NCBI RefSeq assembly: GCF_019599265.1
Contig: NZ_JAHZTC010000006.1
Span: 169,882-233,881, forward strand
DNA length: 64,000 nt
Reading direction: 5' to 3'
Origin: Pontibacter sp. HSC-14F20
GTDB lineage: Bacteria > Bacteroidota > Bacteroidia > Cytophagales > Hymenobacteraceae
The position numbers and the translations under genes are program-made. Shown here piece by piece: positions 36,285 through 45,546 of this stretch (position 1 is the first letter of the stretch; each line of letters opens with the position of its first letter). Under the pieces are notes generated by a model. That model was not told where the DNA came from. It searched no databases and saw only the letters and a list, made by a program, of their open reading frames with translations.

Positions 36285-37361
36285 ATGATAGATAAATCTT
36301 TTCCATACAAAAGGTTTAGAAATATTGGGGTACTTACAGTATTAGCTGTATACTTTCTAATATTAGTTGGAGGAATCGTGCGGAGCACGGGCTCAGGAAT
36401 GGGATGTCCGGACTGGCCCAAGTGTTTCGGCAGTTGGGTTCCTCCAACTGATATTAGCCAATTACCAGATGACTATCTGGAAGTCTACAAGGAAAAACGT
36501 GTAATTAAAAATCAGAAACTAGCAGGGTTTTTAGATAAGATAGGTTTTGAAATAGTAGCTGGTCAGTTGCGCGATCACCCGCTGCAGCACATTGAAACAG
36601 ATTTTAATGTGACGAAGACGTGGATAGAGTATATCAATCGTCTGGTAGGAGTGGTGATCGGGATATTTATTTTCCTGACAGTGCTTTATGCTATACCTTA
36701 CTTAAAAACTGACAAGTCTGTATTCTATCTTTCACTATTCAGTTTTGTTTTAGTTGGGTTTCAAGGTTGGTTAGGTTCTATTGTGGTATCTACTAACCTT
36801 CTCCCTGTTACTATTACAATTCATATGGCACTAGCCCTTGTGATTGTAGCCTTACTGCAGTATGCGGTTATTCGTTCGCAGGCTGCTTTTATTGCACCAC
36901 GATTTGAGGCTTCTAACCAACTGTTTTTTATCATCGGACTGGTAGCTGCTGCTACTTTTGCTCAGATACTGATAGGAACACAGGTTCGTGAGGAAGTGGA
37001 TATCGTTGCATTTGAAATGAATGGAAGTAATAGAGACCTATGGGTGGATCAGCTTGGGCTGAGTTTTAATATCCATCGCTCTTTTTCTATCCTGTTACTG
37101 GCAATGCACGTTTATATGGCATTTTTGCTCTATAAGCTAAAAGATCGTCAGTTGAATATGATGACGAACTGGATGATGGTGCTGCTCTTTGCTGAGATCG
37201 CATTTGGTGTAATTATGGCTTACTTTGCTATACCTGCGTTCTTGCAACCATTGCACCTAACGATAGCTACCTTGCTATTCGGAGTTCAGTTCTTGATATT
37301 GACTTATTATTACTACGCTTGTAAGAAGGCGGTTAAAAAACCGGTAGTGGTTCTTAACTAA
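36285..37361 (+). CDS. ctaA: Heme A synthase (COX15/CtaA family)
   Basis: The 358-residue protein has eight membrane helices. It starts with GGIVRSTGSGMGCPDWPKCF, the conserved first helix and loop of CtaA/COX15, and retains the His ligands in WIEYINRLVG (adjacent), the loop IHMALALV and NIHRSFSILLLAMH. It oxidises heme O to heme A for the oxidase encoded directly upstream. Its stop overlaps the start of ctaB (TAATG). Confidence 0.92.
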   Translation: MIDKSFPYKRFRNIGVLTVLAVYFLILVGGIVRSTGSGMGCPDWPKCFGSWVPPTDISQLPDDYLEVYKEKRVIKNQKLAGFLDKIGFEIVAGQLRDHPLQHIETDFNVTKTWIEYINRLVGVVIGIFIFLTVLYAIPYLKTDKSVFYLSLFSFVLVGFQGWLGSIVVSTNLLPVTITIHMALALVIVALLQYAVIRSQAAFIAPRFEASNQLFFIIGLVAAATFAQILIGTQVREEVDIVAFEMNGSNRDLWVDQLGLSFNIHRSFSILLLAMHVYMAFLLYKLKDRQLNMMTNWMMVLLFAEIAFGVIMAYFAIPAFLQPLHLTIATLLFGVQFLILTYYYYACKKAVKKPVVVLN

Positions 37362-38257
37362 TGATTACAGATAGATCAGAATCGGTATTGTCTATGGCCA
37401 ATTTGGCACAAAAGGCATCAGCATATTTTAAACTTCTGAAGTTTAGACTAAGTTTTACAGTAGCTTTTTCAAGTGCTATAGGCTATATACTTGGACATCC
37501 GGGTGGAAGTTGGATTCAGATAGCTTTAGTGATGCTAGGCGGGTTAATGGTTACAGGCGCGGCCAATATCGTGAACCAAATCCTAGAGAAGGACCTAGAC
37601 AAATTAATGAAGCGCACCGCAAACAGGCCGCTTCCAACTAGCACGCTAAGCGTGAGTGAGGCCGCCATTTATGGTGTTATCCTAGGAGTTGGTGGTTTGT
37701 TTATTCTGGGTAGCTTCTTTAATACGCTCACAGCAGCCATTGCCTTAGTGTCACTCATACTTTATGGGTTTATCTACACGCCACTGAAGCGTATAAGCCC
37801 AATCAATGTTTTTGTTGGAGCCATACCTGGTGCATTACCTCCTCTGATCGGCTGGGTAGCTGCTACAGGTGTAGTAGGTGTCGAAGCCTGGATTCTTTTC
37901 GGCATACAGTTTATCTGGCAGTTCCCGCATTTCTGGGCGATTGCATGGGTATTGGATGAAGATTATAAAAGAGCAGGCTTCAAAATGCTTCCTATGGAAG
38001 GGGGCAAAAACCTGAAAACGGCTTTTCAGATCATGATCTATACCTTGGTGCTGATTCCACTTAGCTTGCTGCCTCTGCAGTTTGGTATGACAGGCTCCAC
38101 CTCTGCATTGATTGCTGTAATTTGTGGTGTCTTGTTTCTAGCCCAAACATTTCATTTGATGCGCACTTGCACCAACAAAGCAGCTATGAACATTATGTTC
38201 GGGTCGTTTTTGTATTTGCCTATCGTGCAGATAGCTTTTGTTTTAGATAAAATTTAG
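37361..38257 (+). CDS. ctaB: Protoheme IX farnesyltransferase (heme O synthase)
   Basis: The 298-residue UbiA-family protein has about nine helices and the prenyl-diphosphate motif NIVNQILEKDLDKLMKRT followed by ANRPLPT (about residues 67-93). The second motif is the YTPLKR loop. It converts heme B to heme O, the substrate of the CtaA upstream. The start at 37361 overlaps the ctaA stop; an internal Met at residue 12 (MANLAQKASAYFKLLK) is a second candidate. The gene is inserted, with ctaA, between oxidase subunits I and III. Confidence 0.92.
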   Translation: MITDRSESVLSMANLAQKASAYFKLLKFRLSFTVAFSSAIGYILGHPGGSWIQIALVMLGGLMVTGAANIVNQILEKDLDKLMKRTANRPLPTSTLSVSEAAIYGVILGVGGLFILGSFFNTLTAAIALVSLILYGFIYTPLKRISPINVFVGAIPGALPPLIGWVAATGVVGVEAWILFGIQFIWQFPHFWAIAWVLDEDYKRAGFKMLPMEGGKNLKTAFQIMIYTLVLIPLSLLPLQFGMTGSTSALIAVICGVLFLAQTFHLMRTCTNKAAMNIMFGSFLYLPIVQIAFVLDKI

Positions 38258-38260
38258 AAT

Positions 38261-38851
38261 ATGGATATGGTTGCCAAATCATTGGGAGAGGAGAACAACA
38301 CAGGAGGGATACATCCATTAAAATTCACCCTGACGTTGCTTATTATTAGTATAATTATGATGTTTGCAGCCTTTACGAGCGCATATTTGGTGCGTCGTGC
38401 AGAAGGCAACTGGTTAGAGTTCGATCTGCCAAACATTCTGCTGATTAATACTGTAATCATCGCTCTGAGCAGCGTGACGATGCAGCTTGCTCATAACGCT
38501 GCGGCTCAGGACAATATAGCCCGACTGCGACTCCTGTTGTACTTAACTTTCGGATTAGGCATCGCCTTTCTGATTGGTCAGTGGAATGGCTGGGCTGAAT
38601 TAGTCAGCAATAATGTGTACTTCGGGGGAGAAGCAAGTAACCCTTCAGGTTCATTTATGTATGTATTAACAGGTGTACATGGTTTTCACCTGATCACTGG
38701 TCTCATCTATGTGGCAGTGGTAATAATATCAAGTCTACGTTACAATGTTCACTCGAAAAGTATGCTGCGTATACAGTTATGCACCATTTACTGGCACTTT
38801 CTGGGTGGCCTTTGGCTATACTTGTATATATTTTTGAGATTAAATCACTAA
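38261..38851 (+). CDS. coxC: Cytochrome c oxidase subunit III, first copy
   Basis: The 196-residue protein has five helices and the subunit III end block VLTGVHGFHLITGLIY, with YWHFLGGLWLYLYIFL. The gene lies three bases after ctaB. It is the shorter of two adjacent subunit III genes; the second copy (248 residues) follows 24 bases later. They share the HGFH block and the YWHF end. Confidence 0.85.
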   Translation: MDMVAKSLGEENNTGGIHPLKFTLTLLIISIIMMFAAFTSAYLVRRAEGNWLEFDLPNILLINTVIIALSSVTMQLAHNAAAQDNIARLRLLLYLTFGLGIAFLIGQWNGWAELVSNNVYFGGEASNPSGSFMYVLTGVHGFHLITGLIYVAVVIISSLRYNVHSKSMLRIQLCTIYWHFLGGLWLYLYIFLRLNH

Positions 38852-38875
38852 ACACGTTTTTTTCAATACTAAACT

Positions 38876-39622
38876 ATGTCTACATCAACTACGCTGGAAG
38901 AACCTAAAACAGGTACATGGGACGGTGGCAATGAACCACTCAAAGCGAGCTATGGAAAACTCATGATGTGGTTTTTCCTGCTCTCTGACGCATTTACTTT
39001 TGGTGCATTCCTGATCGTTTATGGTTTGTCGCGTCACAGTCACCTGCCTTACACAGGCCGTCCAGAAGACTTTCAATTCTCTACTGAATGGTGGCCTATA
39101 CCTGAGAAAGTGTTCAATGCTTTCCCTGGTTTCCATGGTGTAGATCTGCCATTGGCTTTCGTGGCATTGATGACCATGATCCTCATTCTGAGTTCTGTAA
39201 CAATGGTACTGGCCGTAGAAGCTGGTCACCGTATGGACAAAAATGATGTTCAGAAATGGTTGCTTTGGACAATCTTATTTGGTGGTACTTTCCTCGGCTG
39301 CCAAGCCTGGGAGTGGACACACTTTATAACCGGTACTGATGAAGGCATGCTTATGGCTGACGGTACAAGAGTATTTGGTGCCAACATGGTCATGAACCAA
39401 TACGGCCCTCCATTGTTTGCCAATCTATTCTTCTTTATCACAGGATTCCATGGTTTCCACGTAACAGTAGGATGGATACTCCTGGTGATTGCTTTCATAA
39501 GCACTGTTAATGGGGTATACCACAAGCGTGGACACTACGAGATGGTGGAAAAGATCGGTCTGTACTGGCACTTTGTAGACTTGGTATGGGTATTCGTATT
39601 TACTTTCTTCTACCTGATCTAA
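38876..39622 (+). CDS. Cytochrome c oxidase subunit III, second copy
   Basis: The 248-residue protein has about six to seven helices and contains WEWTHFITGTDEG, FFFITGFHGFHVTVGWILL, and YWHFVDLVWVFVFTFFYLI, the last being the clearest subunit III signature. It is longer and closer to the standard subunit III than the first copy. Two such genes side by side are common in this operon type in Bacteroidota; whether both assemble into one enzyme is not known from the sequence. Confidence 0.88.
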   Translation: MSTSTTLEEPKTGTWDGGNEPLKASYGKLMMWFFLLSDAFTFGAFLIVYGLSRHSHLPYTGRPEDFQFSTEWWPIPEKVFNAFPGFHGVDLPLAFVALMTMILILSSVTMVLAVEAGHRMDKNDVQKWLLWTILFGGTFLGCQAWEWTHFITGTDEGMLMADGTRVFGANMVMNQYGPPLFANLFFFITGFHGFHVTVGWILLVIAFISTVNGVYHKRGHYEMVEKIGLYWHFVDLVWVFVFTFFYLI

Positions 39623-39648
39623 TTAATAAGTCAAACTTTAAAACAGAT

Positions 39649-39676
39649 GCAGTATCCGTGAAATATCGGATACTGC
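39649..39676 (+). promoter_or_regulatory. Hairpin between oxidase subunit III and IV genes
   Basis: GCAGTATCCG (39649-39658) and CGGATACTGC (39667-39676) form a perfect 10-base stem with an 8-base loop. No T-run follows, so it is not a standard terminator; it may be an RNA processing or stability element inside the operon. Confidence 0.5.
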
Positions 39677-39697
39677 CTTATAAAAATAAAGCATACT

Positions 39698-40045
39698 ATG
39701 GCAGCTCACTCGGATCACTCCAACGATTTTCACCAGACAGGTGAAATACCTAAAGCGCAGACAAAGGTTATCTGGAAAACGTTTTTTATCCTGGTAGCTT
39801 TGACAGCGGTTGAGTTTCTTTTCGCTTTTACAATGGATGCAGGTACACTTCGTAATGCTATCTTCATTGTGTTGACCATTTTTAAAGCATTCTACATTGT
39901 TGCGGAGTTTATGCACTTAAAGCATGAAGCGAAGGCTCTAATCTGGTCTATCATTATACCTCTAGCCCTTATGATCTGGCTTATGGTAGCACTTATATCG
40001 GAAGGTAGCTACTACTTCGATTCAATTAGAAATTACTTCAACTAA
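39698..40045 (+). CDS. Cytochrome c oxidase subunit IV
   Basis: The 115-residue protein has three membrane helices (about residues 27-48, 52-72 and 82-104) with the block FMHLKHEAK between the second and third, the mark of the caa3-type subunit IV family. It starts with a short His/Asp-rich N-terminus (AAHSDHSNDFHQ). It is separated from the second subunit III gene by 75 bases holding a hairpin. Confidence 0.85.
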   Translation: MAAHSDHSNDFHQTGEIPKAQTKVIWKTFFILVALTAVEFLFAFTMDAGTLRNAIFIVLTIFKAFYIVAEFMHLKHEAKALIWSIIIPLALMIWLMVALISEGSYYFDSIRNYFN

Positions 40046-40056
40046 GTACACTGATT

Positions 40057-40725
40057 ATGAGTAATTCAAAGGCACTAATATTAGGGATCCTACTATTAGT
40101 GCCTCTTCTTATTTTTATATTTATCGGTAGCTTTGGTGAACACCATTACACGCTCCCTAAATATTTCCCCCAAGTAACTGCTACAGGCGATGTCGTGCGT
40201 GATGCCCAAGGTGATACACTCTTCAAACAGGTGCCAGTTTTTAAATTTACTTCACAGCAAGGGCAGCAAGTTTCTCAGCAGGAGTTGGATGGTAATATCT
40301 ATGTAGCAGATTTCTTCTTTGCGACCTGTCCTGATATTTGCAAAGCCATGTCTTCGCAGATGGTACGTGTACAGGAAGCCTTTCAGGATGAAGAGCAGGT
40401 TAAATTGGTTTCCTTTACCGTTAACCCGGAACATGACACTCCAGAAGTACTAAGTGAGTATGGCGAACGCTACGGTGCTAATCCTTCGAAGTGGTATTTC
40501 CTGACGGGAGACCGTACCAAGATTTACGACTTAGCTCAGCAGGGTTTCTACTTGCCGGTTATGAAAGTTGAAGGCCAGCAGGATTTTATTCACAGCGAAA
40601 AATTTATGTTGGTGGATAAGGACAGGTATGTGAGAGGTATCTATGATGGTACTGATAAAGAGGACGTGGACCGCCTGATAATTGAAATAAAAGTTCTTTT
40701 AGATGAATACAGCAAATCAAAATAG
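40057..40725 (+). CDS. SCO1/SenC-family copper chaperone
   Basis: The 222-residue protein has an N-terminal membrane anchor (residues 7-22) and a thioredoxin-like domain. The copper-binding CxxxC is CPDIC (about residues 91-95, in FFFATCPDICKAMS) and the distal His is in QDFIHSEKFMLVD. It is expected to deliver copper to the CuA centre of subunit II. Its last 23 bases overlap the following DUF420 gene in another frame. Confidence 0.93.
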   Translation: MSNSKALILGILLLVPLLIFIFIGSFGEHHYTLPKYFPQVTATGDVVRDAQGDTLFKQVPVFKFTSQQGQQVSQQELDGNIYVADFFFATCPDICKAMSSQMVRVQEAFQDEEQVKLVSFTVNPEHDTPEVLSEYGERYGANPSKWYFLTGDRTKIYDLAQQGFYLPVMKVEGQQDFIHSEKFMLVDKDRYVRGIYDGTDKEDVDRLIIEIKVLLDEYSKSK

Positions 40726-41257
40726 CCCTGATGCCGGCAACGACAAAAAATTCCTGGTACTGATTGCTATTTTGTCCATTGTCATTCCAGTAGTTGTAGC
40801 CATGCTTTTCTTTATGCCGAAAGAGGGCTCCAGTACAGTAGATGTATCTTTTCTGCCGACTTTGCACGCTACTCTCAATTCCTTGACTGCCTGTGCCCTG
40901 GTTATTGGTTATTATAACATCCGGAAAGGCAATAGAATAGCTCACCGTAATGCCATGGCAACTGCTTTTGGGCTTTCTGCTATTTTCCTGGTTTCTTATG
41001 TAACCTACCATTTCCTGGGAGAGCGCACTATTTATGGGGGTGACGGCTTCTTGAAGTTGTTTTACTATTTTATTCTACTGACACATATTGTATTGGCTGT
41101 GGTAATTGTACCGTTGGTGCTCCTTTCCATGTACTTTGCCTTATCAGAGCAATTTGTTCGTCACCGTCGTATATCAAAGTGGACTTTCCCGATCTGGCTT
41201 TATGTGGCCGTGACCGGTGTGCTTGTTTATTTGTTGATTTCGCCGTATTATAGTTAG
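40703..41257 (+). CDS. DUF420 membrane protein (oxidase maturation, CtaM-like)
   Basis: The 184-residue protein has five helices and the conserved LPTLHATLNSLTACALVIGYYNIRKG and YHFLGERTIYGG blocks of DUF420, plus HIVLAVVIVPLVLLS. DUF420 proteins such as CtaM help mature heme-copper oxidases, and the position directly after the Sco gene agrees. The ATG at 40703 lies inside the Sco gene, 23 bases before its end. Confidence 0.9.
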   Translation: MNTANQNSPDAGNDKKFLVLIAILSIVIPVVVAMLFFMPKEGSSTVDVSFLPTLHATLNSLTACALVIGYYNIRKGNRIAHRNAMATAFGLSAIFLVSYVTYHFLGERTIYGGDGFLKLFYYFILLTHIVLAVVIVPLVLLSMYFALSEQFVRHRRISKWTFPIWLYVAVTGVLVYLLISPYYS

Positions 41258-41283
41258 AAGCAGAAACATTAAACGCTTATTTT

Positions 41284-41559
41284 ATGATGATGAAGCGCCA
41301 ATTATTCAGAATATTTTTTGCAGGCCTGATGATGCTTACGCTGAGTCTGGTGTCAACAGAGGCTTATAGCCAATGTGCCATGTGCCGTGCAACAGTAGAA
41401 TCTAACGTTGGTACCGGACGTGCAGACTCTGATTCACAAGTAGGTTCAGGTTTGAATACCGGTATCCTATACCTGATGCTGATTCCTTATGTGCTGGTAG
41501 GCACAGTAGGTTTTCTATGGTATAAAAGCAACCGCCAGAAAAAGGCAAAAATAGCCTAA
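41284..41559 (+). CDS. Small membrane protein with a CxxC motif, unknown function
   Basis: The 91-residue product has a signal peptide (residues 1-29, ending AYSQ), a CAMC motif directly after it, a short polar linker, and one membrane helix (about 58-80, LYLMLIPYVLVGTVGFLWY) with a basic tail. It closes the respiratory operon. The exported CxxC next to copper and heme maturation genes suggests a role in thiol or metal handling; that is an inference from position. Confidence 0.7.
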   Translation: MMMKRQLFRIFFAGLMMLTLSLVSTEAYSQCAMCRATVESNVGTGRADSDSQVGSGLNTGILYLMLIPYVLVGTVGFLWYKSNRQKKAKIA

Positions 41560-41628
41560 CCTGATACTTTCTTTATAGTTGCCTGGTCATATTGGTGATG
41601 CACTAATTATCAGGGAATCATCTTTTTT

Positions 41629-41673
41629 AAAAACCACATGCAGGCGTAACATCCGGCATGTGGTTTTATTTTT
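41629..41673 (+). terminator. Terminator of the respiratory operon
   Basis: AAAACCACATGC (41630-41641) pairs with GCATGTGGTTTT (41656-41667), followed by ATTTTTA. It lies about 70 bases after the last gene of the operon. Confidence 0.85.
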
Positions 41674-41838
41674 AATGAATCTCAAAATTCTGGAGTGGAT
41701 TTTGATGCATTCTGATCATGGAATTTATACGAATTCCGGAATCAAACATGTCCTAGGGCTGTTGCTTACATTTTAGCTGCCTATAAGTCATGCTCTTATA
41801 ACACGAATTGTTTAAATTCGTGGATAATCCATGCTGCT

Positions 41839-44800
41839 TTGAACCGTAGATTTGCGCCAATAATTTTATTTGCCCTTGCTGTGCTGTGCTTTATGGCGAC
41901 AGCTTTTTTACATTATAAGATACCCGTTTCCTGGCTTCAGGCGGATAGAGAGCAAACCCATCAGCACATTAAGCAGCGGGTGCAGGCGCTTTTATCAGAT
42001 GCTCAACAGGAGGCAACGCAACTCGGCGATCTACTGCTGAAAGATCAGATAAGTTTTTCGAATCTACTTTCTAAAACGCATTATCCAACATTTGTATACA
42101 AGAATGGCCGTCTGGTTTTCTGGTCTGACCATACAGTTATACCTGATCTGGATCTGCCGCCGACAGCCCGCTATACCTCAACAGTTCGAAACAGTTACGG
42201 CACTTTTGTGATCATGCCGCAACAAGTCAGTGATTATCATTTTTATACCTACATTCCGTTGCAGGTTGACTATGGTTTAACGAACGATTATCTGTCGTCG
42301 GGTTTGCAGAAAGGTATTTTCGGAAAAGCAGATGTGCGTTTGGTGCTTGAAAACCCCGGCAAATTGCCTCAGGTAAAAACCAGTGAGGGCGAATTTCTTT
42401 TCGCAATCGATCACGGAGCTGGTCGAGTGGATGCTGGTTTTGACAACCTGCAGCTTGTTTTACTCATCCTTGGCACTATCCTTTTTATCTGGTTTAGCAT
42501 TTCGTTGAGCCGATTCTTTATCAAACGCAAGCGCTATACGGAAGGAATTATGTTGCTGCTGGTGCTTTTGGTAAGTTTTCGATTTGTGCTATTATTTCTC
42601 AATCTACCTTTTCTGATTGTTGAAACGGAACTGTTTGATCCCCGCCTTTATGCCGCTTCTTTTTGGTCACCATCGGTAGGAGATCTAGCACTGAATGTAT
42701 TACTGCTGGTTACAGTAGCTTGGGCTGCGTATTATCTGTTTCACAAAAACGAAGTTCTGGTCACAGTTAAAGCCTACTCACCTGAAAAGAGCAAATTAGT
42801 GCTTGGTATTGCCATGCTTGCGTTCTTTGTCTTGCTGGCTATACTGTTCCGCTTTTATTATGGCATCTACCATAACTCTCCGCTAGCACTCGACATCAAC
42901 CAGTCTATAGCCTTGGAGCGGTATAAGCTGGTGATGTACAGCCTCATGTTTATCCACACCGTGGCGCTCAGCCTCTTTGCTTATATGCTGGCCTCGGTAG
43001 TAAATGTGCTTTTGCGAAAAACAAATGGCTGGTGGCCTTATAAGTTATTACTGGTAATGGCGGTTATCCTGGCTCTGTTGGCGCTGGTTTTGGATATGCG
43101 TTGGGTTCCTGTTATACTAATCGGCGCTGTCTTCTGGATCATCATACTTTTGGCAGCGCAGCATCGGCAGGCAATTAGTTTACCATACCGTACCTATCTT
43201 TTTTTCTTTTTGATCATTGCCGTTAGTAGCCTGACAGGGGCTGCCTCGCTTTACACCCATTTCCAAAGTGAGTTACTGGCCTATAAGCAGAAGTTTGCTT
43301 TTGATCTGATGCAGGGCAACGATGTGCTGGCTGAGTATCTGCTGGAAGAGGATGTGGCTGTGCGTGTATCAGAAGACGTACTGATTCAATCGAAGATGAA
43401 AGGGCCATATGTAGATGCCTTCTTTATCAAGCGGAAGATATCGCGTCAGTTTCTGCCTGATTATTTTGATAAGTATGAAGCCAACATTCTTTTATTCGAC
43501 AGCCAGGGGCGTACGTTGGAAAGCGCTGATACCACAGCTGCCACACTAGATGAGTTGAGGAAAAAGTATGGGACATTAGCAAACCGGACAGAGTACGAGA
43601 ACCTATACCTGGTGAATGACCCGGCGCGGCCGCATACCCGTTTTTATTTAAAGTTGATCGAAGTACCGCTGGGCTCTCAGTTGTATGGCACCATCGTATT
43701 GCAGTTAAGTTTAAAAGAGCTCCTGCCAAACAGCCTCGTGCCTGAACTTCTGGCCGGTCAGCAGCACCAGCAGCCATTTCGGGCCGATATTCTTAGTTAC
43801 GGAATTTACGAAAAAGGCAGGTTAACCTACAGTGAAGGGGAATTCGACTATGCGACCAATTTCGACCGCAAGCAGTTGGAGCGGAGTGAGCTATACCGGT
43901 TGGGAGCTACTGAAGAAGGGTTTCACCATTTAGGTGTTAAAACGGATTCAGGCCCGACTGTGATCATTACCACCAGTAAATATGGCGCCCGCGAAGTACT
44001 TTCAAATTTTTCGTTCCTCTTTCTGTACTTTACTGCCTGCCTCATTGTGGTGGCTGTGTTATATATTCTGCTGAATCGGGAACGATTGCGTGATTTTCAG
44101 CCGAACTTCAGTACCAAAATTCAACTATTCCTGAACTTTGGTATACTGCTTCCTTTGATGTTGGTAAGTATTGTGACGGCAAGTCTGGTAACGGGCTCTT
44201 ACAAAAAAGACCTGCTTTCGTCTTACGAGAAAAAAGGAGAGGCTATTCAAGATCATTTGAGTAGGCCGACTACCCTTGAAGTAATGCCTGACCGCAATCG
44301 CCTGCTTCGTCGTGTGGCTTCCATTGCGGCATTGTCAGAGGCTGATGTCAGTCTTTATGATCGTAACGGGCGCCTGATGGTAACCAGCCAACCGCTCATT
44401 TTTGAGTCTGGTCTGCTTTCCAAACTGGTCAATCCCCATGCTTTTGCGGCCATATCAGAGCGACAGGCCTTGCGGGTGCTCCTCGATGAACATGCCGGTA
44501 ATCTGAGCTTCAATGCGCTATACCTGCCGCTGCGTCCAGACAACGACCCCGAAAAGCTCATCGGCTTTATCGGAATACCTTTCTTTGACTCCGAACGGCA
44601 ACTTGACCTGAAACTGATCGAGCTGATTACGACTACCATGAACATCTTCACCGTGATGTTTATCGTGTTCATCATCCTGACTTTCTTTGCCTCCAGAGCT
44701 CTGACTGTACCGCTACGCATGCTGGCCGATAAGCTGAAGCATACCTCCCTGACAGGTAAGAACGAGATGCTGGCTTATGAAGGGGCTGATGAGATCGGGA

Positions 44801-45546
44801 TGCTGGTGAATGAGTATAACCGCATGTTGCTGACGCTGGAGCAGAATAAGGTGGAACTGGCGATGCGTGAGAAAGAAGCAGCCTGGCGGGAAATGGCAAG
44901 GCAAGTGGCACATGAGATCAAAAATCCGCTCACGCCCATGAAGCTCTCGCTGCAGTACCTGCAGAAGGCGATTGCAGAGAAGAATCCGAACACGGAGCAG
45001 ATGATTAATAAGATCTCGCATACCTTGATCACACAGATCAACATCCTGAGCGATATTGCGACCTCATTCTCTAACTTCACCTCCATGCCCGAGCCCAGAG
45101 CTGAGCTGATGGACCTGGGGGCTGCCCTGCACAAAGCTGTGGACCTGCATACAAACCCGGCCTCTATAAGAACAAAGCTGCGCCTGCCTGAGAACCCGGT
45201 AATGGTGATGGCCGATGAGGCACTGCTGGTGCGTACCTTTAATAACTTGTTACTGAACGCCATACAGGCCGTGCCAGCGGAGCGAAAGCCTGTGATCAAA
45301 ATAGATTTGAAGGTAGAAACAGATAACACAGCCCTTGTGTCTATTGCTGATAACGGAAGCGGTATACCTGCCGACATTAAGCACAAAGTGTTTATACCTA
45401 ATTTCAGTACAAAGTACACGGGCTCAGGTATAGGACTGGCTGTTGCCAAGAAAGGAATTGAAAACGCGGGTGGTCGCATTTGGTTTGTGACAGAAGAGGG
45501 AGAGGGGACGACGTTTTACATTTCTTTACCGTTGGCCAACACATGA
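41839..45546 (+). CDS. Very large NtrY-like sensor histidine kinase
   Basis: The 1235-residue protein has an N-terminal helix, a periplasmic region, several helices between about 205 and 465, a second extracytoplasmic region, a helix near 725-750 and another before about 955, then HAMP (about 955-1010). The kinase core shows the phospho-acceptor block MARQVAHEIKNPLTPMKLS (about 1016-1035), N box NNLLLNAIQAV, G1 DNGSGIPADIK and G2 GSGIGLAVAKKG. It is the NtrY subclass in its core but far longer in its sensor part. The only fitting start is TTG at 41839; the next in-frame ATG (41893) would remove half the first helix. No response regulator is adjacent. Its TGA overlaps the ATG of the next gene by three bases of ATGA. 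Confidence 0.9.
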   Translation: MNRRFAPIILFALAVLCFMATAFLHYKIPVSWLQADREQTHQHIKQRVQALLSDAQQEATQLGDLLLKDQISFSNLLSKTHYPTFVYKNGRLVFWSDHTVIPDLDLPPTARYTSTVRNSYGTFVIMPQQVSDYHFYTYIPLQVDYGLTNDYLSSGLQKGIFGKADVRLVLENPGKLPQVKTSEGEFLFAIDHGAGRVDAGFDNLQLVLLILGTILFIWFSISLSRFFIKRKRYTEGIMLLLVLLVSFRFVLLFLNLPFLIVETELFDPRLYAASFWSPSVGDLALNVLLLVTVAWAAYYLFHKNEVLVTVKAYSPEKSKLVLGIAMLAFFVLLAILFRFYYGIYHNSPLALDINQSIALERYKLVMYSLMFIHTVALSLFAYMLASVVNVLLRKTNGWWPYKLLLVMAVILALLALVLDMRWVPVILIGAVFWIIILLAAQHRQAISLPYRTYLFFFLIIAVSSLTGAASLYTHFQSELLAYKQKFAFDLMQGNDVLAEYLLEEDVAVRVSEDVLIQSKMKGPYVDAFFIKRKISRQFLPDYFDKYEANILLFDSQGRTLESADTTAATLDELRKKYGTLANRTEYENLYLVNDPARPHTRFYLKLIEVPLGSQLYGTIVLQLSLKELLPNSLVPELLAGQQHQQPFRADILSYGIYEKGRLTYSEGEFDYATNFDRKQLERSELYRLGATEEGFHHLGVKTDSGPTVIITTSKYGAREVLSNFSFLFLYFTACLIVVAVLYILLNRERLRDFQPNFSTKIQLFLNFGILLPLMLVSIVTASLVTGSYKKDLLSSYEKKGEAIQDHLSRPTTLEVMPDRNRLLRRVASIAALSEADVSLYDRNGRLMVTSQPLIFESGLLSKLVNPHAFAAISERQALRVLLDEHAGNLSFNALYLPLRPDNDPEKLIGFIGIPFFDSERQLDLKLIELITTTMNIFTVMFIVFIILTFFASRALTVPLRMLADKLKHTSLTGKNEMLAYEGADEIGMLVNEYNRMLLTLEQNKVELAMREKEAAWREMARQVAHEIKNPLTPMKLSLQYLQKAIAEKNPNTEQMINKISHTLITQINILSDIATSFSNFTSMPEPRAELMDLGAALHKAVDLHTNPASIRTKLRLPENPVMVMADEALLVRTFNNLLLNAIQAVPAERKPVIKIDLKVETDNTALVSIADNGSGIPADIKHKVFIPNFSTKYTGSGIGLAVAKKGIENAGGRIWFVTEEGEGTTFYISLPLANT

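Noticed and set aside
41579..41776. 65-codon plus frame after the respiratory operon
   Set aside because: It runs through the operon terminator hairpin and has no coding character.
41719..41821. Two short palindromes (GGAATT/AATTCC and ACGAATT/AATTCGT) before the kinase gene
   Set aside because: Stems of six and seven AT-rich bases are common by chance and match no known operator.
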